Shown here: positions 28,778-37,474 of the stretch, piece by piece
Position numbering within the stretch: position 1 is the stretch's first letter
Layout of the letters: each line of letters begins with the position of its first letter
NCBI GenBank assembly: GCA_937934595.1
Contig: CALGZA010000031.1
Location: 62,001-126,000, forward strand
DNA length: 64,000 bases
Direction of reading: 5' to 3'
Origin: an uncultured Verrucomicrobiales bacterium
GTDB lineage: Bacteria > Verrucomicrobiota > Verrucomicrobiia > Verrucomicrobiales > Akkermansiaceae
Translations under genes and position numbers: made by a program
Notes under the pieces: model-generated
The model's input: only the letters and a program-made list of their open reading frames with translations
Told to the model about the DNA's origin: nothing
Databases searched by the model: none

Positions 28778-31699
28778 ATGATTAAGAATAGAAATTTACC
28801 GATTTTAGCAGCTGTTACATCTATGGTGATGGCGGGAGGTCTCTGTGTGGGGCAAACTGAGGTGCCTGCGAAAGAGCTGGGTGAGGCTAAGGTTGCGACA
28901 TCAGCTAAGACTGATGTTAGTAGAGCTAAAGGGGTAGCTAGGAAGTGGGCTCACGATTTGTCTGATATAAAGGCGGATTCTAGTACATTGTATGGTACGA
29001 TGGATAATGGTATGCGTTATGTGATTCATAAGAATGGGTTGCCTGAAAAGCGCATCTCTTTTAGGTTGCATGTGGATGCTGGTTCTTTGTCGGAGACTGA
29101 TTCTCAGAGAGGTGTGGCTCATTTTTTGGAGCACATGGTGTTTAATGGGACGAAGACGTTTCCTGATGCGACGAAGTTAGTTCCTCAGATGCAGCGTTTA
29201 GGGATAGCTTTTGGAGCGCATGCGAATGCTTATACTTCTTTTGATGAGACAGTTTATATGCTGGATCTTCCTGATATGAAGCCTTCCACGGTTGATTTGG
29301 CTTTTAATGTTATGGGGGATTTTGCTGATGGTGCGCTTTTGACAAATGAGGAGATAGATGAGGAGCGTGGGGTGATTTCGTCTGAGAAGACTTCACGCGA
29401 TTCTATTGGTTTGCGGATGATGAAGAAGCAGTTTGCTAAGTTGATGCCGAATTCGTTAGTTTCTAAGCGTTTTCCGATAGGCATAGAAGAGGTGATAGCG
29501 AGTGCTCCTCGTTCTGAGTTTGTGGATTTTTATACACGATATTATACGCCTGAGAAGATGACGTTTATTGTTGTGGGTGATTTGGATGTGGCGAAGATGG
29601 AGAAGCGTGTTTTGGCTACTTTTGGGTCGATAGGGAATCCTATGGAGGCGGGTGAGCGAGGTTCGATGGGTGATGTGAGTGTGGCTAAGGGTTTTCAGAC
29701 TGCAGTGTTTTCTGATAAGGAGTTGAGCTCGACGGATGTATCATTGATACAAGTGAGGCCGAAGGAGAGGGAGATAGATAGTAAGGCGAATAGGGCGGCG
29801 AAGTTGCCTTTGAGTATAGCTCATGCTGTGATTAACCGTAGGTTTTCACGGTTAGCGAAGTTAGAGAATGCTGCGATTACGAGTGGTTCTATTAGGACGT
29901 CTGTTTTCTTTCGTGAGGCGGAATTAGGTAGTGTGGATGTTACGGCTAAGGATGGGAATTGGCAGGCAGCGGTGCCGGTTTTGGAGCAAGAGCTAAGACG
30001 AGCTGTTGAGTATGGTTTTAGTGAGGGAGAGGTAGCAGAGATAGTGGCAGGTTTGATCAATCGTTATGAGCAGAAAGTGAAAAGAGCGGCTACTAGGAAG
30101 ACTGCGAGTATAGCTTCAGCACTGGCTAAGCACGTTCATGGAGATTTTGTGTATTCTACACCTGAGGATGATCTCTCTATTTTAAAGGAGAACTTGAAGC
30201 TGGTGAATCCTGCATCTTGTCACAAGGCTCTGAAGGATTTTTGGAAGACTGAGGATATTACATTGGTGTTGAGTATACCGGAGGCGCCGGAGAATGTTGA
30301 GAAGTCATTGACTGCGTTGTTTCAGAGGTCTCAGTTGGCGAAGGTTGATGCTGTAAAGAAGAAGGAGGTTAAGGCATTTGCATACACTGACTTTGGTGAA
30401 GCTGGGACGGTGGTATCTGAGAAGCATATTGAGGATCTGGATATTCATCAGTTGGTATTTAGCAATGGCGTGAGGGTTAATTACAAGAAGACTGATTTTG
30501 AAAAGAATCAGATTTCAATAAGTTCTAAGTTTGGAACTGGTAAACTTGGGATGCCTCAAGGTAAGTTGTGGTTAAATATGTTAGCAAGTGCTGTTGTAAA
30601 CGGTGGTGGTCTAGGTAAGCATAGTTTGGATGATTTAAGGACGCTTTTAGCGGGGAAGAATGTGGGTATAGGTATGGGGATAGATGATGAGTCTTTCCGT
30701 CTGGTGGGTTTGACTACGCCTGGTGATTTAGAGCTTCAGTTGCAGTTGTTTTGTGCTTCTTTGATAGATCCAGGGATGCGGCCTGAGGCTGAGCGCCAGT
30801 TCAAAGCTAGGTTGCCGATGACTTATTCTAACATAAAGCATTCTGTAGGTGGAGCACGTGCGAGGGTTTCTGGTTGGTTGCATGGAAATGATGGTAGATT
30901 TGCATTGCCAGATATAGAGGCGGCTAAGGCTTTGAGTATACCTGATGTGTTGAACTGGGTGCAGCCTCAGATGCGCGAAAGTGCTCTTGAGATAGGTATT
31001 GTTGGTGACATTGATGTTAAGGGTCTGGTGCCTTTATTAGCTAAGACGGTGGGAGCTCTACCTAAGCGTAAACAGGCAGAGAGTGTGCCTGATGCTCTGC
31101 GTGAGATAGATGTTCCTGAGACTCCGGTGGAGAAGACGTTTACGTTTGAGAGTAAGGTTGCTACAGCATATGCTACAGTCAGGTGGAGAGCTGAGGATAA
31201 TCTTAAGCAGGATGTTAAGCTGAGTAGGCGCGTTGGAGTATTGGGTTCTATTTTGAGTGATCGTATGAGGGTGAAATTACGAGAGGAGTTGGGAGATGCA
31301 TATTCTCCTGGGGCTTATGCGCAATTATCTAGTTCATACAAGAATGTGGGGTTTGTAACTGCGAGCAGCGCTGTGAAGCCTGAGGATCTTGATAAGGTGA
31401 CTGAGGTTATCTTGAAGCTTGGTGATGATTTGGGTAAGAATGGAGCTACAGAGGATGAGCTGAAGCGTGCATTGACTCCTAGGTTTGGGATGTTAGCTAA
31501 GTCGATCAAGCAAAACTCTTATTGGCTTGATATGGTGGTGACTGAGTCACAGTCTAGGCCTTATCTGATGGACTGGGCGCGGGAGCGTGAAGCTGATTTC
31601 AGGGCAATCAAGCTGGAGGAGATAAATGCATTGGCTAGGAAGTATCTGGTGAAAGATAGAAGTATTTCTGTAAAGATTGTACCTGAGAAGGTGAAGTAG
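28778..31699 (+). CDS. secreted M16 (insulinase/pitrilysin) family zinc protease
   Basis: About 973 residues from the ATG at 28778. A GTG at 28751 would add nine polar residues before the signal peptide, so the later start is preferred. A signal peptide (about 1-26) is followed by two M16 halves. The first contains the inverted zinc motif HFLEHMVFNG and the downstream acidic helix LTNEEIDEERGVISSEK that supplies the third zinc ligand. The second half (about 560-960) lacks HxxEH and has the C-terminal R-Y type segment (RVKLREELGDAYSPGAYAQ). It probably degrades peptides in the periplasm. It is a single gene, ended by a long hairpin. Confidence 0.92.
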   Translation: MIKNRNLPILAAVTSMVMAGGLCVGQTEVPAKELGEAKVATSAKTDVSRAKGVARKWAHDLSDIKADSSTLYGTMDNGMRYVIHKNGLPEKRISFRLHVDAGSLSETDSQRGVAHFLEHMVFNGTKTFPDATKLVPQMQRLGIAFGAHANAYTSFDETVYMLDLPDMKPSTVDLAFNVMGDFADGALLTNEEIDEERGVISSEKTSRDSIGLRMMKKQFAKLMPNSLVSKRFPIGIEEVIASAPRSEFVDFYTRYYTPEKMTFIVVGDLDVAKMEKRVLATFGSIGNPMEAGERGSMGDVSVAKGFQTAVFSDKELSSTDVSLIQVRPKEREIDSKANRAAKLPLSIAHAVINRRFSRLAKLENAAITSGSIRTSVFFREAELGSVDVTAKDGNWQAAVPVLEQELRRAVEYGFSEGEVAEIVAGLINRYEQKVKRAATRKTASIASALAKHVHGDFVYSTPEDDLSILKENLKLVNPASCHKALKDFWKTEDITLVLSIPEAPENVEKSLTALFQRSQLAKVDAVKKKEVKAFAYTDFGEAGTVVSEKHIEDLDIHQLVFSNGVRVNYKKTDFEKNQISISSKFGTGKLGMPQGKLWLNMLASAVVNGGGLGKHSLDDLRTLLAGKNVGIGMGIDDESFRLVGLTTPGDLELQLQLFCASLIDPGMRPEAERQFKARLPMTYSNIKHSVGGARARVSGWLHGNDGRFALPDIEAAKALSIPDVLNWVQPQMRESALEIGIVGDIDVKGLVPLLAKTVGALPKRKQAESVPDALREIDVPETPVEKTFTFESKVATAYATVRWRAEDNLKQDVKLSRRVGVLGSILSDRMRVKLREELGDAYSPGAYAQLSSSYKNVGFVTASSAVKPEDLDKVTEVILKLGDDLGKNGATEDELKRALTPRFGMLAKSIKQNSYWLDMVVTESQSRPYLMDWAREREADFRAIKLEEINALARKYLVKDRSISVKIVPEKVK

Positions 31700-31758
31700 T
31701 TATTGATAAACATGTTATTTTAATGGCGTTTATTGTTATTGATTAGACTCAGAAACGA

Positions 31759-31822
31759 CAAGAGCGTGTCGGCTTGATATGTTGCTGACACGCTCTTGCT
31801 GTTATTTACGGCTTTGGCCGTG
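31759..31822. terminator. hairpin terminator region between two convergent genes
   Basis: A perfect 12-bp stem (CAAGAGCGTGTC at 31759-31770 and GACACGCTCTTG at 31787-31798, 16-nt loop), then a second small hairpin (ACGGC/GCCGT, about 31809-31822). It lies between the M16 gene and the convergent esterase gene, so it can serve both. There is no clean T-run, so it may act with Rho or only as an mRNA end stabiliser. Confidence 0.6.
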
Positions 31823-31871
31823 TTGATTTTGATGGGTGTTTAGAGAGGGGGTTCTCTAGCTGAGTGTTATG

Positions 31872-34868
31872 TTAGTTGTTTGCAAGTCTTAAGAATATGC
31901 TTATGTTTGTTTTACTTGCCTTGGCGTTGACGCTTACTCTATCTCCATTGACTTTAGTTGAAATGGTGGCTGTGATGCCGTTTTCATCAGAGTCGATACC
32001 GTCTGCTTTATACCAGTTTACGAAGTCTGTGGTCCATTCGTATTTGATGGTTGCATTGAGTGCTGTGCCGAATGATTGATGTTCGGCATTGTATTCACCT
32101 TTTACGAAGTCTGAGGATACAGGTTCTAGTTTTAAGGTAGAGAGGTCATTTGTTGTGAACTTTGAAGTTGCTGATTTAGCTGATACGCTAAGTGTGGCAA
32201 CTGTGGAGTTAGGGTTTGATCCATTGTATAGAGCTGTAACTTCAGTTGCTGTTAACTGACGGTCGTAGAGGTATACTTCGTCGAGTGTGTCTGCGAATCG
32301 TTGATCTCCGAACTGGTAGTTACCAATACACCTGACATCAGAGTCAACTGTGTATCCGTTTACTTCACCTACTGGTTTTCCATCAAGGTAGTAAACGACT
32401 TTTCCTGGGCTGCCGACTGCTGTGATCATATGCCATACTCCGTCTTCTCTGTTGAGGTTAACGCCGCTATCTCTGTGGCCATTACGGAATAGCCCAAGGT
32501 TTTCTTGGCTGAAATTCACGATGATTTGGTGGTAGCTTGCTCCGCGGAAGAGAGTGCGCCAGCCGTCCGAGTCAAGGCCCTCATACCATGCGGAGACTGT
32601 CCAGTTGGTGCCGAGAGGTATGCTGTTATGGGTTAGCTTGCTGGTGTTAGCGCTGAATGCGGCTCCGCCTTGAGAGAGGCCTGCATTGGTGTGGTTGACT
32701 AGGAATGGGTTTAGGTTGAAGCCGTTTCCGCTGTCGTCTTTTCCTATGTTGCTACTGTCATTGAATGAGTAGTATGCTTTGGCACCTGATGGGACTGTGT
32801 TGGTAACTGGTGTGGTTTGTAGTGAAGATCCCATTACTTCAACTTCAGCTAGAGATAGGGCGAAGTCGTTTAGTCTGTTACGGCCAAGTTGCTGAACTCT
32901 AACAATACGGCCGATGGTTTCACCGGGTTTCCATGATTCTTTGATTCCTGCGTGGCCTGAAGTTACGTAGAAGTCATCTGATTTAGCGACTGATCCAGCA
33001 GAGTTTATAATGCTGATACGGTAATTAGATAGTCTTTGTCCGAGGTGTGCGTCAGTTCTGTTGTATAAAATGATTTCTGATATAAGTTTATCACTTCCTA
33101 AGTCAACTTGCCAGTAGTCGGCATTTCTTGCTGCGTTATGAGTAACGCTACCTTCACCGTATACTCCGCTTGTATTACCGTCGATAGCGCGTGATGCGGA
33201 ACCGCCCCAGCCAATGGATGTCTGGCTTGCGACTGCACCTTGTTCTCTAGCTAAATTGATGATTGGGTTGGTTGCGGGGTCCGTTGTGTCTTCATCTTTA
33301 TCTTCTGTGGTTTTGTGTGAGAATGCAGTCGCAGGGATGGTTTGTTTTGCAATATTGGGTCCAGACCATTTCAGGGTTAGGCCGGCTCCTCCGCCGTTTT
33401 CAAAGAATTCGACGCGGATGTCATGAAGGCCGGCGCTGAGGAATGTGGTAGCGGATCTTTCACGCATGCCGTGTAGGCCGTCGTTGTTGATGATTTCTGT
33501 TCCGTCTAGCCACAATTTTGAGCCATCGTCTGAGCTTAGGTAGAATGTGTAGTTTCCTGCGGTAGTGATTTCTATCTGGCCGGTGTGTCTGGATGCGAAT
33601 GTGTCGCTCATTGAGCTTGGTAAGCCGCTCCAGGCGGAAGATACGCTTGGGTAGTTGATTTGAGCATCTGTTCTGATTATATCTGGGGTTCTTCCTGAGA
33701 GGTCAGGGAGGCTGAATATGTTGTTTGAGTAGTCGAAGAATTCAGCTTTAAGTCCAGTTTCTGATTTTTGAGCGAAGATGTGTGCATAGTTTTGTTGTAT
33801 GAAAGCTGTGAGCTGGTTGGCCATTGCTTGTTGTTCTGATGCTCTTGGGTGACCGCTAAATGCTCCATAGGGTATAAGGAGTGATTTTATTTTTTGATCT
33901 CCGTGGGTTGTTTTCATCCTGTTAACTACGGTATTTACGTAGCTCATCCATGTGGGGTTGTTAGAGATGTCCATGTTTCCTAGGATGCAGATGATTTCTG
34001 CGTTTGGGTGTGCGGCTCGGAACGTTAAGATGAGGTTCTCGTAGGCATCTATGATGCCATTAGCAGTTGAAGCGTTGTGTGGTGTAGGTTTTACCCAGCT
34101 GTCATTTTGGAAGAGGTTTACAACTACTATGTCAGCTTTATCGTTGGCGTAGCTCCAAACATTGTTTCCTATGGCGGGGATATTAGGGTTGATGGTGTTA
34201 TAGTGAAGTCCCATCGTGTATTGCGGTAATGTAGTGATGCTGTTGGGCCATGGGTGTTTGACGGCTAAGCCTGTGCCTGCGGTGCAGATGTATTCCATTT
34301 TGAGGGCTCTAGCTGTTAGAGCGCCGTATGCGTTGTAGTTGTTCCAGTATTGTGCGTCTGTAGTTTCTGTGGGTGCGTCTACACCGTGTCCATCTGTGAT
34401 GGAATCGCCGTAAAATTGAATTGTGAGCGCTGGAGCTGGAGGCGGGGTTTTGAGCGTTTTACCTGTGTCCGTGATGAATCCGTTAAAGGCTGTATTATCG
34501 TTGTAATATGATGTGAGTTTAAAGAGTTCGACCTTGTGTGTGCTAGAGGAGGCGAGTCCTGTAGCTAGTGTGATGGTCTGTGATCCTGGGATGAGGTTAA
34601 GTTTCTGAGGTGTTCCGTCATTGATGATAGCGTAGAAGAAGTCGTTGCCTGATGCGCAATCGAGGGTTACTTGGAGTGATGATCCCTCGAACCAAGCTTT
34701 GATTTGAGATCCGCTCCAGTGCATTCTTGGTGATGCTGGGTTGGTCATGTCAAATCTGCCTGTGTAGCGGATATTGCTATTTGTTGGTAAAATCTGGTCT
34801 GCTAAGCTTGTAGAGACAGATGCGATGAATGTTAATGGTATAAGGAGGCGGGTAATTTGTTTAAACAT
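31872..34868 (-). CDS. secreted multi-domain CE2-like SGNH esterase with PA14, F5/8C and LamG modules
   Basis: A 998-residue exported protein (signal peptide 1-23). Residues about 27-135 form a jelly-roll like that of carbohydrate esterase family 2. An SGNH hydrolase domain follows, with nucleophile S156 in FYGDSITDGHG and the catalytic His region SGHP (H340). Next come a PA14 module (about 372-520: GLKAEFFDY...GNYTFYLSSDDGSKLWLDG), an acidic linker, an F5/8 type C discoidin module (about 545-680: GGSASRAIDGNTSG, YWQVDLGSDKLISEI), a concanavalin/LamG module (about 700-860) and a beta-rich tail. It probably removes acetyl groups from plant, algal or host glycans outside the cell. The binding modules suggest complex polysaccharide targets. 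Confidence 0.86.
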   Translation of the reverse strand: MFKQITRLLIPLTFIASVSTSLADQILPTNSNIRYTGRFDMTNPASPRMHWSGSQIKAWFEGSSLQVTLDCASGNDFFYAIINDGTPQKLNLIPGSQTITLATGLASSSTHKVELFKLTSYYNDNTAFNGFITDTGKTLKTPPPAPALTIQFYGDSITDGHGVDAPTETTDAQYWNNYNAYGALTARALKMEYICTAGTGLAVKHPWPNSITTLPQYTMGLHYNTINPNIPAIGNNVWSYANDKADIVVVNLFQNDSWVKPTPHNASTANGIIDAYENLILTFRAAHPNAEIICILGNMDISNNPTWMSYVNTVVNRMKTTHGDQKIKSLLIPYGAFSGHPRASEQQAMANQLTAFIQQNYAHIFAQKSETGLKAEFFDYSNNIFSLPDLSGRTPDIIRTDAQINYPSVSSAWSGLPSSMSDTFASRHTGQIEITTAGNYTFYLSSDDGSKLWLDGTEIINNDGLHGMRERSATTFLSAGLHDIRVEFFENGGGAGLTLKWSGPNIAKQTIPATAFSHKTTEDKDEDTTDPATNPIINLAREQGAVASQTSIGWGGSASRAIDGNTSGVYGEGSVTHNAARNADYWQVDLGSDKLISEIILYNRTDAHLGQRLSNYRISIINSAGSVAKSDDFYVTSGHAGIKESWKPGETIGRIVRVQQLGRNRLNDFALSLAEVEVMGSSLQTTPVTNTVPSGAKAYYSFNDSSNIGKDDSGNGFNLNPFLVNHTNAGLSQGGAAFSANTSKLTHNSIPLGTNWTVSAWYEGLDSDGWRTLFRGASYHQIIVNFSQENLGLFRNGHRDSGVNLNREDGVWHMITAVGSPGKVVYYLDGKPVGEVNGYTVDSDVRCIGNYQFGDQRFADTLDEVYLYDRQLTATEVTALYNGSNPNSTVATLSVSAKSATSKFTTNDLSTLKLEPVSSDFVKGEYNAEHQSFGTALNATIKYEWTTDFVNWYKADGIDSDENGITATISTKVNGDRVSVNAKASKTNISIFLRLANN

Positions 34869-34934
34869 AATGGCCTTCCCTTACCTCTAGAATGCTCACT
34901 GTCAACCACTATTTATAAATTAATGAGGAGGGGA

Positions 34935-35398
34935 CTATTTAGTAGGGAGAATAGATAGGTGCTGCTCTCGGTAATCAATGTTTTGTTCAGCTCGAAGTTG
35001 CTTTTAAGTCATACTGGGTGGTTTTTTTCTGCTTATCTCGGGAGCATTTTTGAGTCTGTTGAGTGTTATTCTTCTCATGGTTGATAAGTTCTTTGCGGAG
35101 TTTCGATTAGTCACTTGGTTAGCATCTTCTCTGAAAATCTTGTCTGTGACCCCATGGTAATTCTTTTCTGTAGTGTATTAATATGCTATAGATTAATGAT
35201 TTTCAGGTTCTATAGCCTCTTTGGTGCTGGTCATATAATAGCTTTTGACCTGACGAATGCTATTATCTTCAGTGTCGTGTGACGATAGAGTGTAATAATA
35301 CGTTCTAGTTTTTTCCATTTTGTGCGCATGCCTTTTTGTATCCAGTCTAGGTTGCGGCAAACTAAGGTTTGTCTTGTTTCTTCTCTACCTTGTATCAT
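34935..35398 (-). pseudogene. decayed ISAs1-family transposase fragment
   Basis: Reverse-strand translation gives remnants of the ISAs1/DDE transposase C-terminal half in correct order. First is a piece with LDWIQ...KWKKLERII, then after a frameshift VKSYYMTS, the NH-stop-SIAY remnant of the HW.IEN region, and REDANQVTNRNSAKNLSTMR followed by RITLNRLK. These match the family patterns YYISSL, HWxLDVxFxED and NxxxxRRxALNLLK. At least three in-frame stops and one frameshift show it is dead. The N-terminal DDE half and terminal repeats are not visible. It fills most of the 726-nt interval between the esterase and the yceD-like gene; the rest (34869-34934 and 35399-35594) shows no gene. Confidence 0.82.
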
Positions 35399-35594
35399 GA
35401 TAAAACTTCTGAAATCCTTGTATAATCCTAAATAATAACTATTTTTCCCTAGTGTGAAGTCCTTGTTTAGCGGTTTCTTTGTTTGTGGTTTTTTTCGTGT
35501 TTGTCTTAATAATAATTATAGGGGTGTTTTTTTGGTGAGTGTTTTATTTTACTGATCCTTGACGATTTTTCTAATAGGGGTTAGCTAGAGGGGT

Positions 35595-36095
35595 ATGGAA
35601 GAGAAACTGGAAATAGAGATGGCTCATTTGCCTGAGGAGGGTAAGGCTTTTAGTGGAGTTTTGGATTCTAAGGTGTTTGGGTTATCCGAGAGGGATGCTA
35701 GGCCAGTGGGTGGTTTGGAGTATGATCTTTATGTGCAGCGATTTGATGATGAGCTTTTATTACGGGGATATTTAGGAGCTCCGTTTGAATTTGTGTGTGT
35801 TCGGACGAATAAATTATTTGTTCAGACTATTTCTTTGGAGGATGTGGCGGTAGCTTTGGAGGTGATTTCTGGTGTGGTGGATGCTACTGAGGCTATACGG
35901 GAGGAGGTTTTGATTAGTTTTCCAAGTTATCCAAGGTGTGATGAGGGGGATGATCCTATGGAGTGTGAGCTTGATGAACGCTATTTAGCGCTGGACAAAC
36001 CTGTGGAAGATGGTGTAAGTGATGCGCCCTCAGACGAGCGAGAGGATCAATGGTCCGCGCTCGATGGGTTTAATCAATTTAAAGACAAACAATAA
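35595..36095 (+). CDS. DUF177/YceD family protein
   Basis: A 166-residue acidic protein of the YceD family, known to sit before rpmF in most bacteria and linked in plants and bacteria to 23S rRNA accumulation. The family core VVDATEAIREEVLISFPSYPRC is present (about 100-120), with a Cys pair spaced by about ten residues (C121, C131). The N-terminus contains the beta-rich half. It lies 30 nt before rpmF. There is no Shine-Dalgarno consensus; GGGGTATG lies directly at the start. Confidence 0.86.
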   Translation: MEEKLEIEMAHLPEEGKAFSGVLDSKVFGLSERDARPVGGLEYDLYVQRFDDELLLRGYLGAPFEFVCVRTNKLFVQTISLEDVAVALEVISGVVDATEAIREEVLISFPSYPRCDEGDDPMECELDERYLALDKPVEDGVSDAPSDEREDQWSALDGFNQFKDKQ

Positions 36096-36103
36096 TTACA
36101 ACC

Positions 36104-36117
36104 ACCGGATATCCGGT
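36104..36117. promoter_or_regulatory. perfect 14-bp palindrome just upstream of rpmF
   Basis: ACCGGATATCCGGT is fully self-complementary. It lies 8 nt after the yceD-like stop and 8 nt before the rpmF ATG, where a ribosome binding site would normally be. It could be an operator, an mRNA hairpin controlling L32 translation, or an RNase processing site. Confidence 0.5.
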
Positions 36118-36125
36118 ATACTATT

Positions 36126-36308
36126 ATGGCAGTACCTAAGCGTAGAACATCAAAGATGAAGCAGAAGATGCGTCGCGGCGCAAACCGTTGGAGAGCCCCG
36201 TTACTACAATCTTGCCCAGAGTGTGGCAGCCGCGTCCCTGGACATATTGCTTGTCCTTCATGTGGTTACTACCGTGAGCGTCAGATTCTTGACGTTGATG
36301 TCCTCTAA
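36126..36308 (+). CDS. rpmF: 50S ribosomal protein L32
   Basis: A 60-residue bL32. The N-terminal [21 protein letters not shown] is canonical. Four cysteines (C30, C33, C43, C46) form the zinc-ribbon variant. The order yceD-rpmF-plsX is conserved across bacteria. Codon use is much less GT-skewed than in flanking genes, as expected for a highly expressed ribosomal gene. There is no Shine-Dalgarno sequence. Confidence 0.97.
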   Translation: MAVPKRRTSKMKQKMRRGANRWRAPLLQSCPECGSRVPGHIACPSCGYYRERQILDVDVL

Positions 36309-36322
36309 TAAGTGATGATTTT

Positions 36323-36347
36323 ACTTACCCTGTGGGGTGAGTTTTTT
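36323..36347 (+). terminator. terminator between rpmF and plsX
   Basis: An 8-bp stem (ACTTACCC at 36323-36330 and GGGTGAGT at 36335-36342, one G-T pair) with a 4-nt loop, followed by T5. It may give partial read-through into plsX 90 nt later. Confidence 0.75.
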
Positions 36348-36436
36348 CATATCCACTTTAATAAACGTAGCGATGGTTCTATGCTGTCGCTCGTTTTTTG
36401 TTGTTTGGATTTCATTAATAATATCTGCAAAATAAT

Positions 36437-37468
36437 ATGAGAATAGCGCTTGATGTGATGGGGGGAGATAAGGCACCTATGGTTAATGTGGTGGGTGCGC
36501 GTGATGCTTTGGTGTTGTATCCAGAGATAGAGGTTCTTTATTTGGTGGGTGATGGGGAGGTTATAGCTAGAGAGTGTGCTGAGCATAAGCTGGTTGATGA
36601 GAGGGTGGTGGTGGTGCATGCTAGTCAGGTGGTGGAGATGGGTGAGAGTGGAGCTAAGACGTTGCGTAGTAAGAGGGATTCTTCAATTTCTGTGGCTACT
36701 GGGTTGGTGAAGTCAGGAGTGGCTGATGCTGTGGTGAGTGCTGGTAATACGGGTGCTGCTGTTGCGAATGCTACTTTGAAGTTGCGGACTTTGGCGGGTG
36801 TAGAGCGGGCGGGGATAGCTTCGCCTTTACCGAATGAGCATGGTATTTGCAATTTACTTGATGCGGGTGCTAATCCTGAGGCGAAGCCTGAGCATTTATT
36901 GGCTTATGCTGTGATGGGTGCGATGTATGCAAAGCATGTTCTTGGTGTGGAGCGTCCGACTGTGGGGCTGATGTCAAATGGTGAGGAGGAGGAGAAGGGT
37001 ACTGCGTTTACTAAGGAGACTTTTGCGTTATTGAGGCGTGTGGAGGAGAGTGGTCATGCACCTTTTGATTTTCTGGGTAATATAGAGGGTGGGGATTTGT
37101 ATGAAACTAAGTTGGATGTGGCTCTGACTGATGGTTTTACGGGGAATATTATTTTGAAGAGCTGTGAGTCAACGGCGAAGGCTATGTCTAAGTGGTTAAA
37201 GCTTGAGTTTAAGCGTAAGCCGATGCGTGTTTTGGGTGCTGCGATGGCACGTGGTGCGTTTAAGGCTGTGAAGCGGAGGAGTTCTTATGAGTATTATGGT
37301 GGGAGTCCGCTTCTGGGGATAAATGGGACTGTGATCATTGCGCATGGTGGATCGTCTGCGTTAGCGATGCAGAATGCGATACGGGGTGCTGTGGAAGCGG
37401 TGGAGCAGAATGTGAATCCTGAGATTGAGGCTGTGATGTCTCGGTTGGCGGGAGAGGGGTTGGTTTAG
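36437..37468 (+). CDS. plsX: phosphate acyltransferase PlsX
   Basis: A 343-residue enzyme making acyl-phosphate from acyl-ACP for phospholipid synthesis. The start RIALDVMGGDKAP, the SAGNTGA motif and the C-terminal GGSPLLGINGTVIIAHGGS are characteristic. It follows rpmF after a probable terminator. It is convergent with the MidA-type gene, with only 6 nt between stops. No fabH/fabD genes follow, unlike the classical fab cluster. Confidence 0.96.
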   Translation: MRIALDVMGGDKAPMVNVVGARDALVLYPEIEVLYLVGDGEVIARECAEHKLVDERVVVVHASQVVEMGESGAKTLRSKRDSSISVATGLVKSGVADAVVSAGNTGAAVANATLKLRTLAGVERAGIASPLPNEHGICNLLDAGANPEAKPEHLLAYAVMGAMYAKHVLGVERPTVGLMSNGEEEEKGTAFTKETFALLRRVEESGHAPFDFLGNIEGGDLYETKLDVALTDGFTGNIILKSCESTAKAMSKWLKLEFKRKPMRVLGAAMARGAFKAVKRRSSYEYYGGSPLLGINGTVIIAHGGSSALAMQNAIRGAVEAVEQNVNPEIEAVMSRLAGEGLV

Positions 37469-37474
37469 TTTGGT

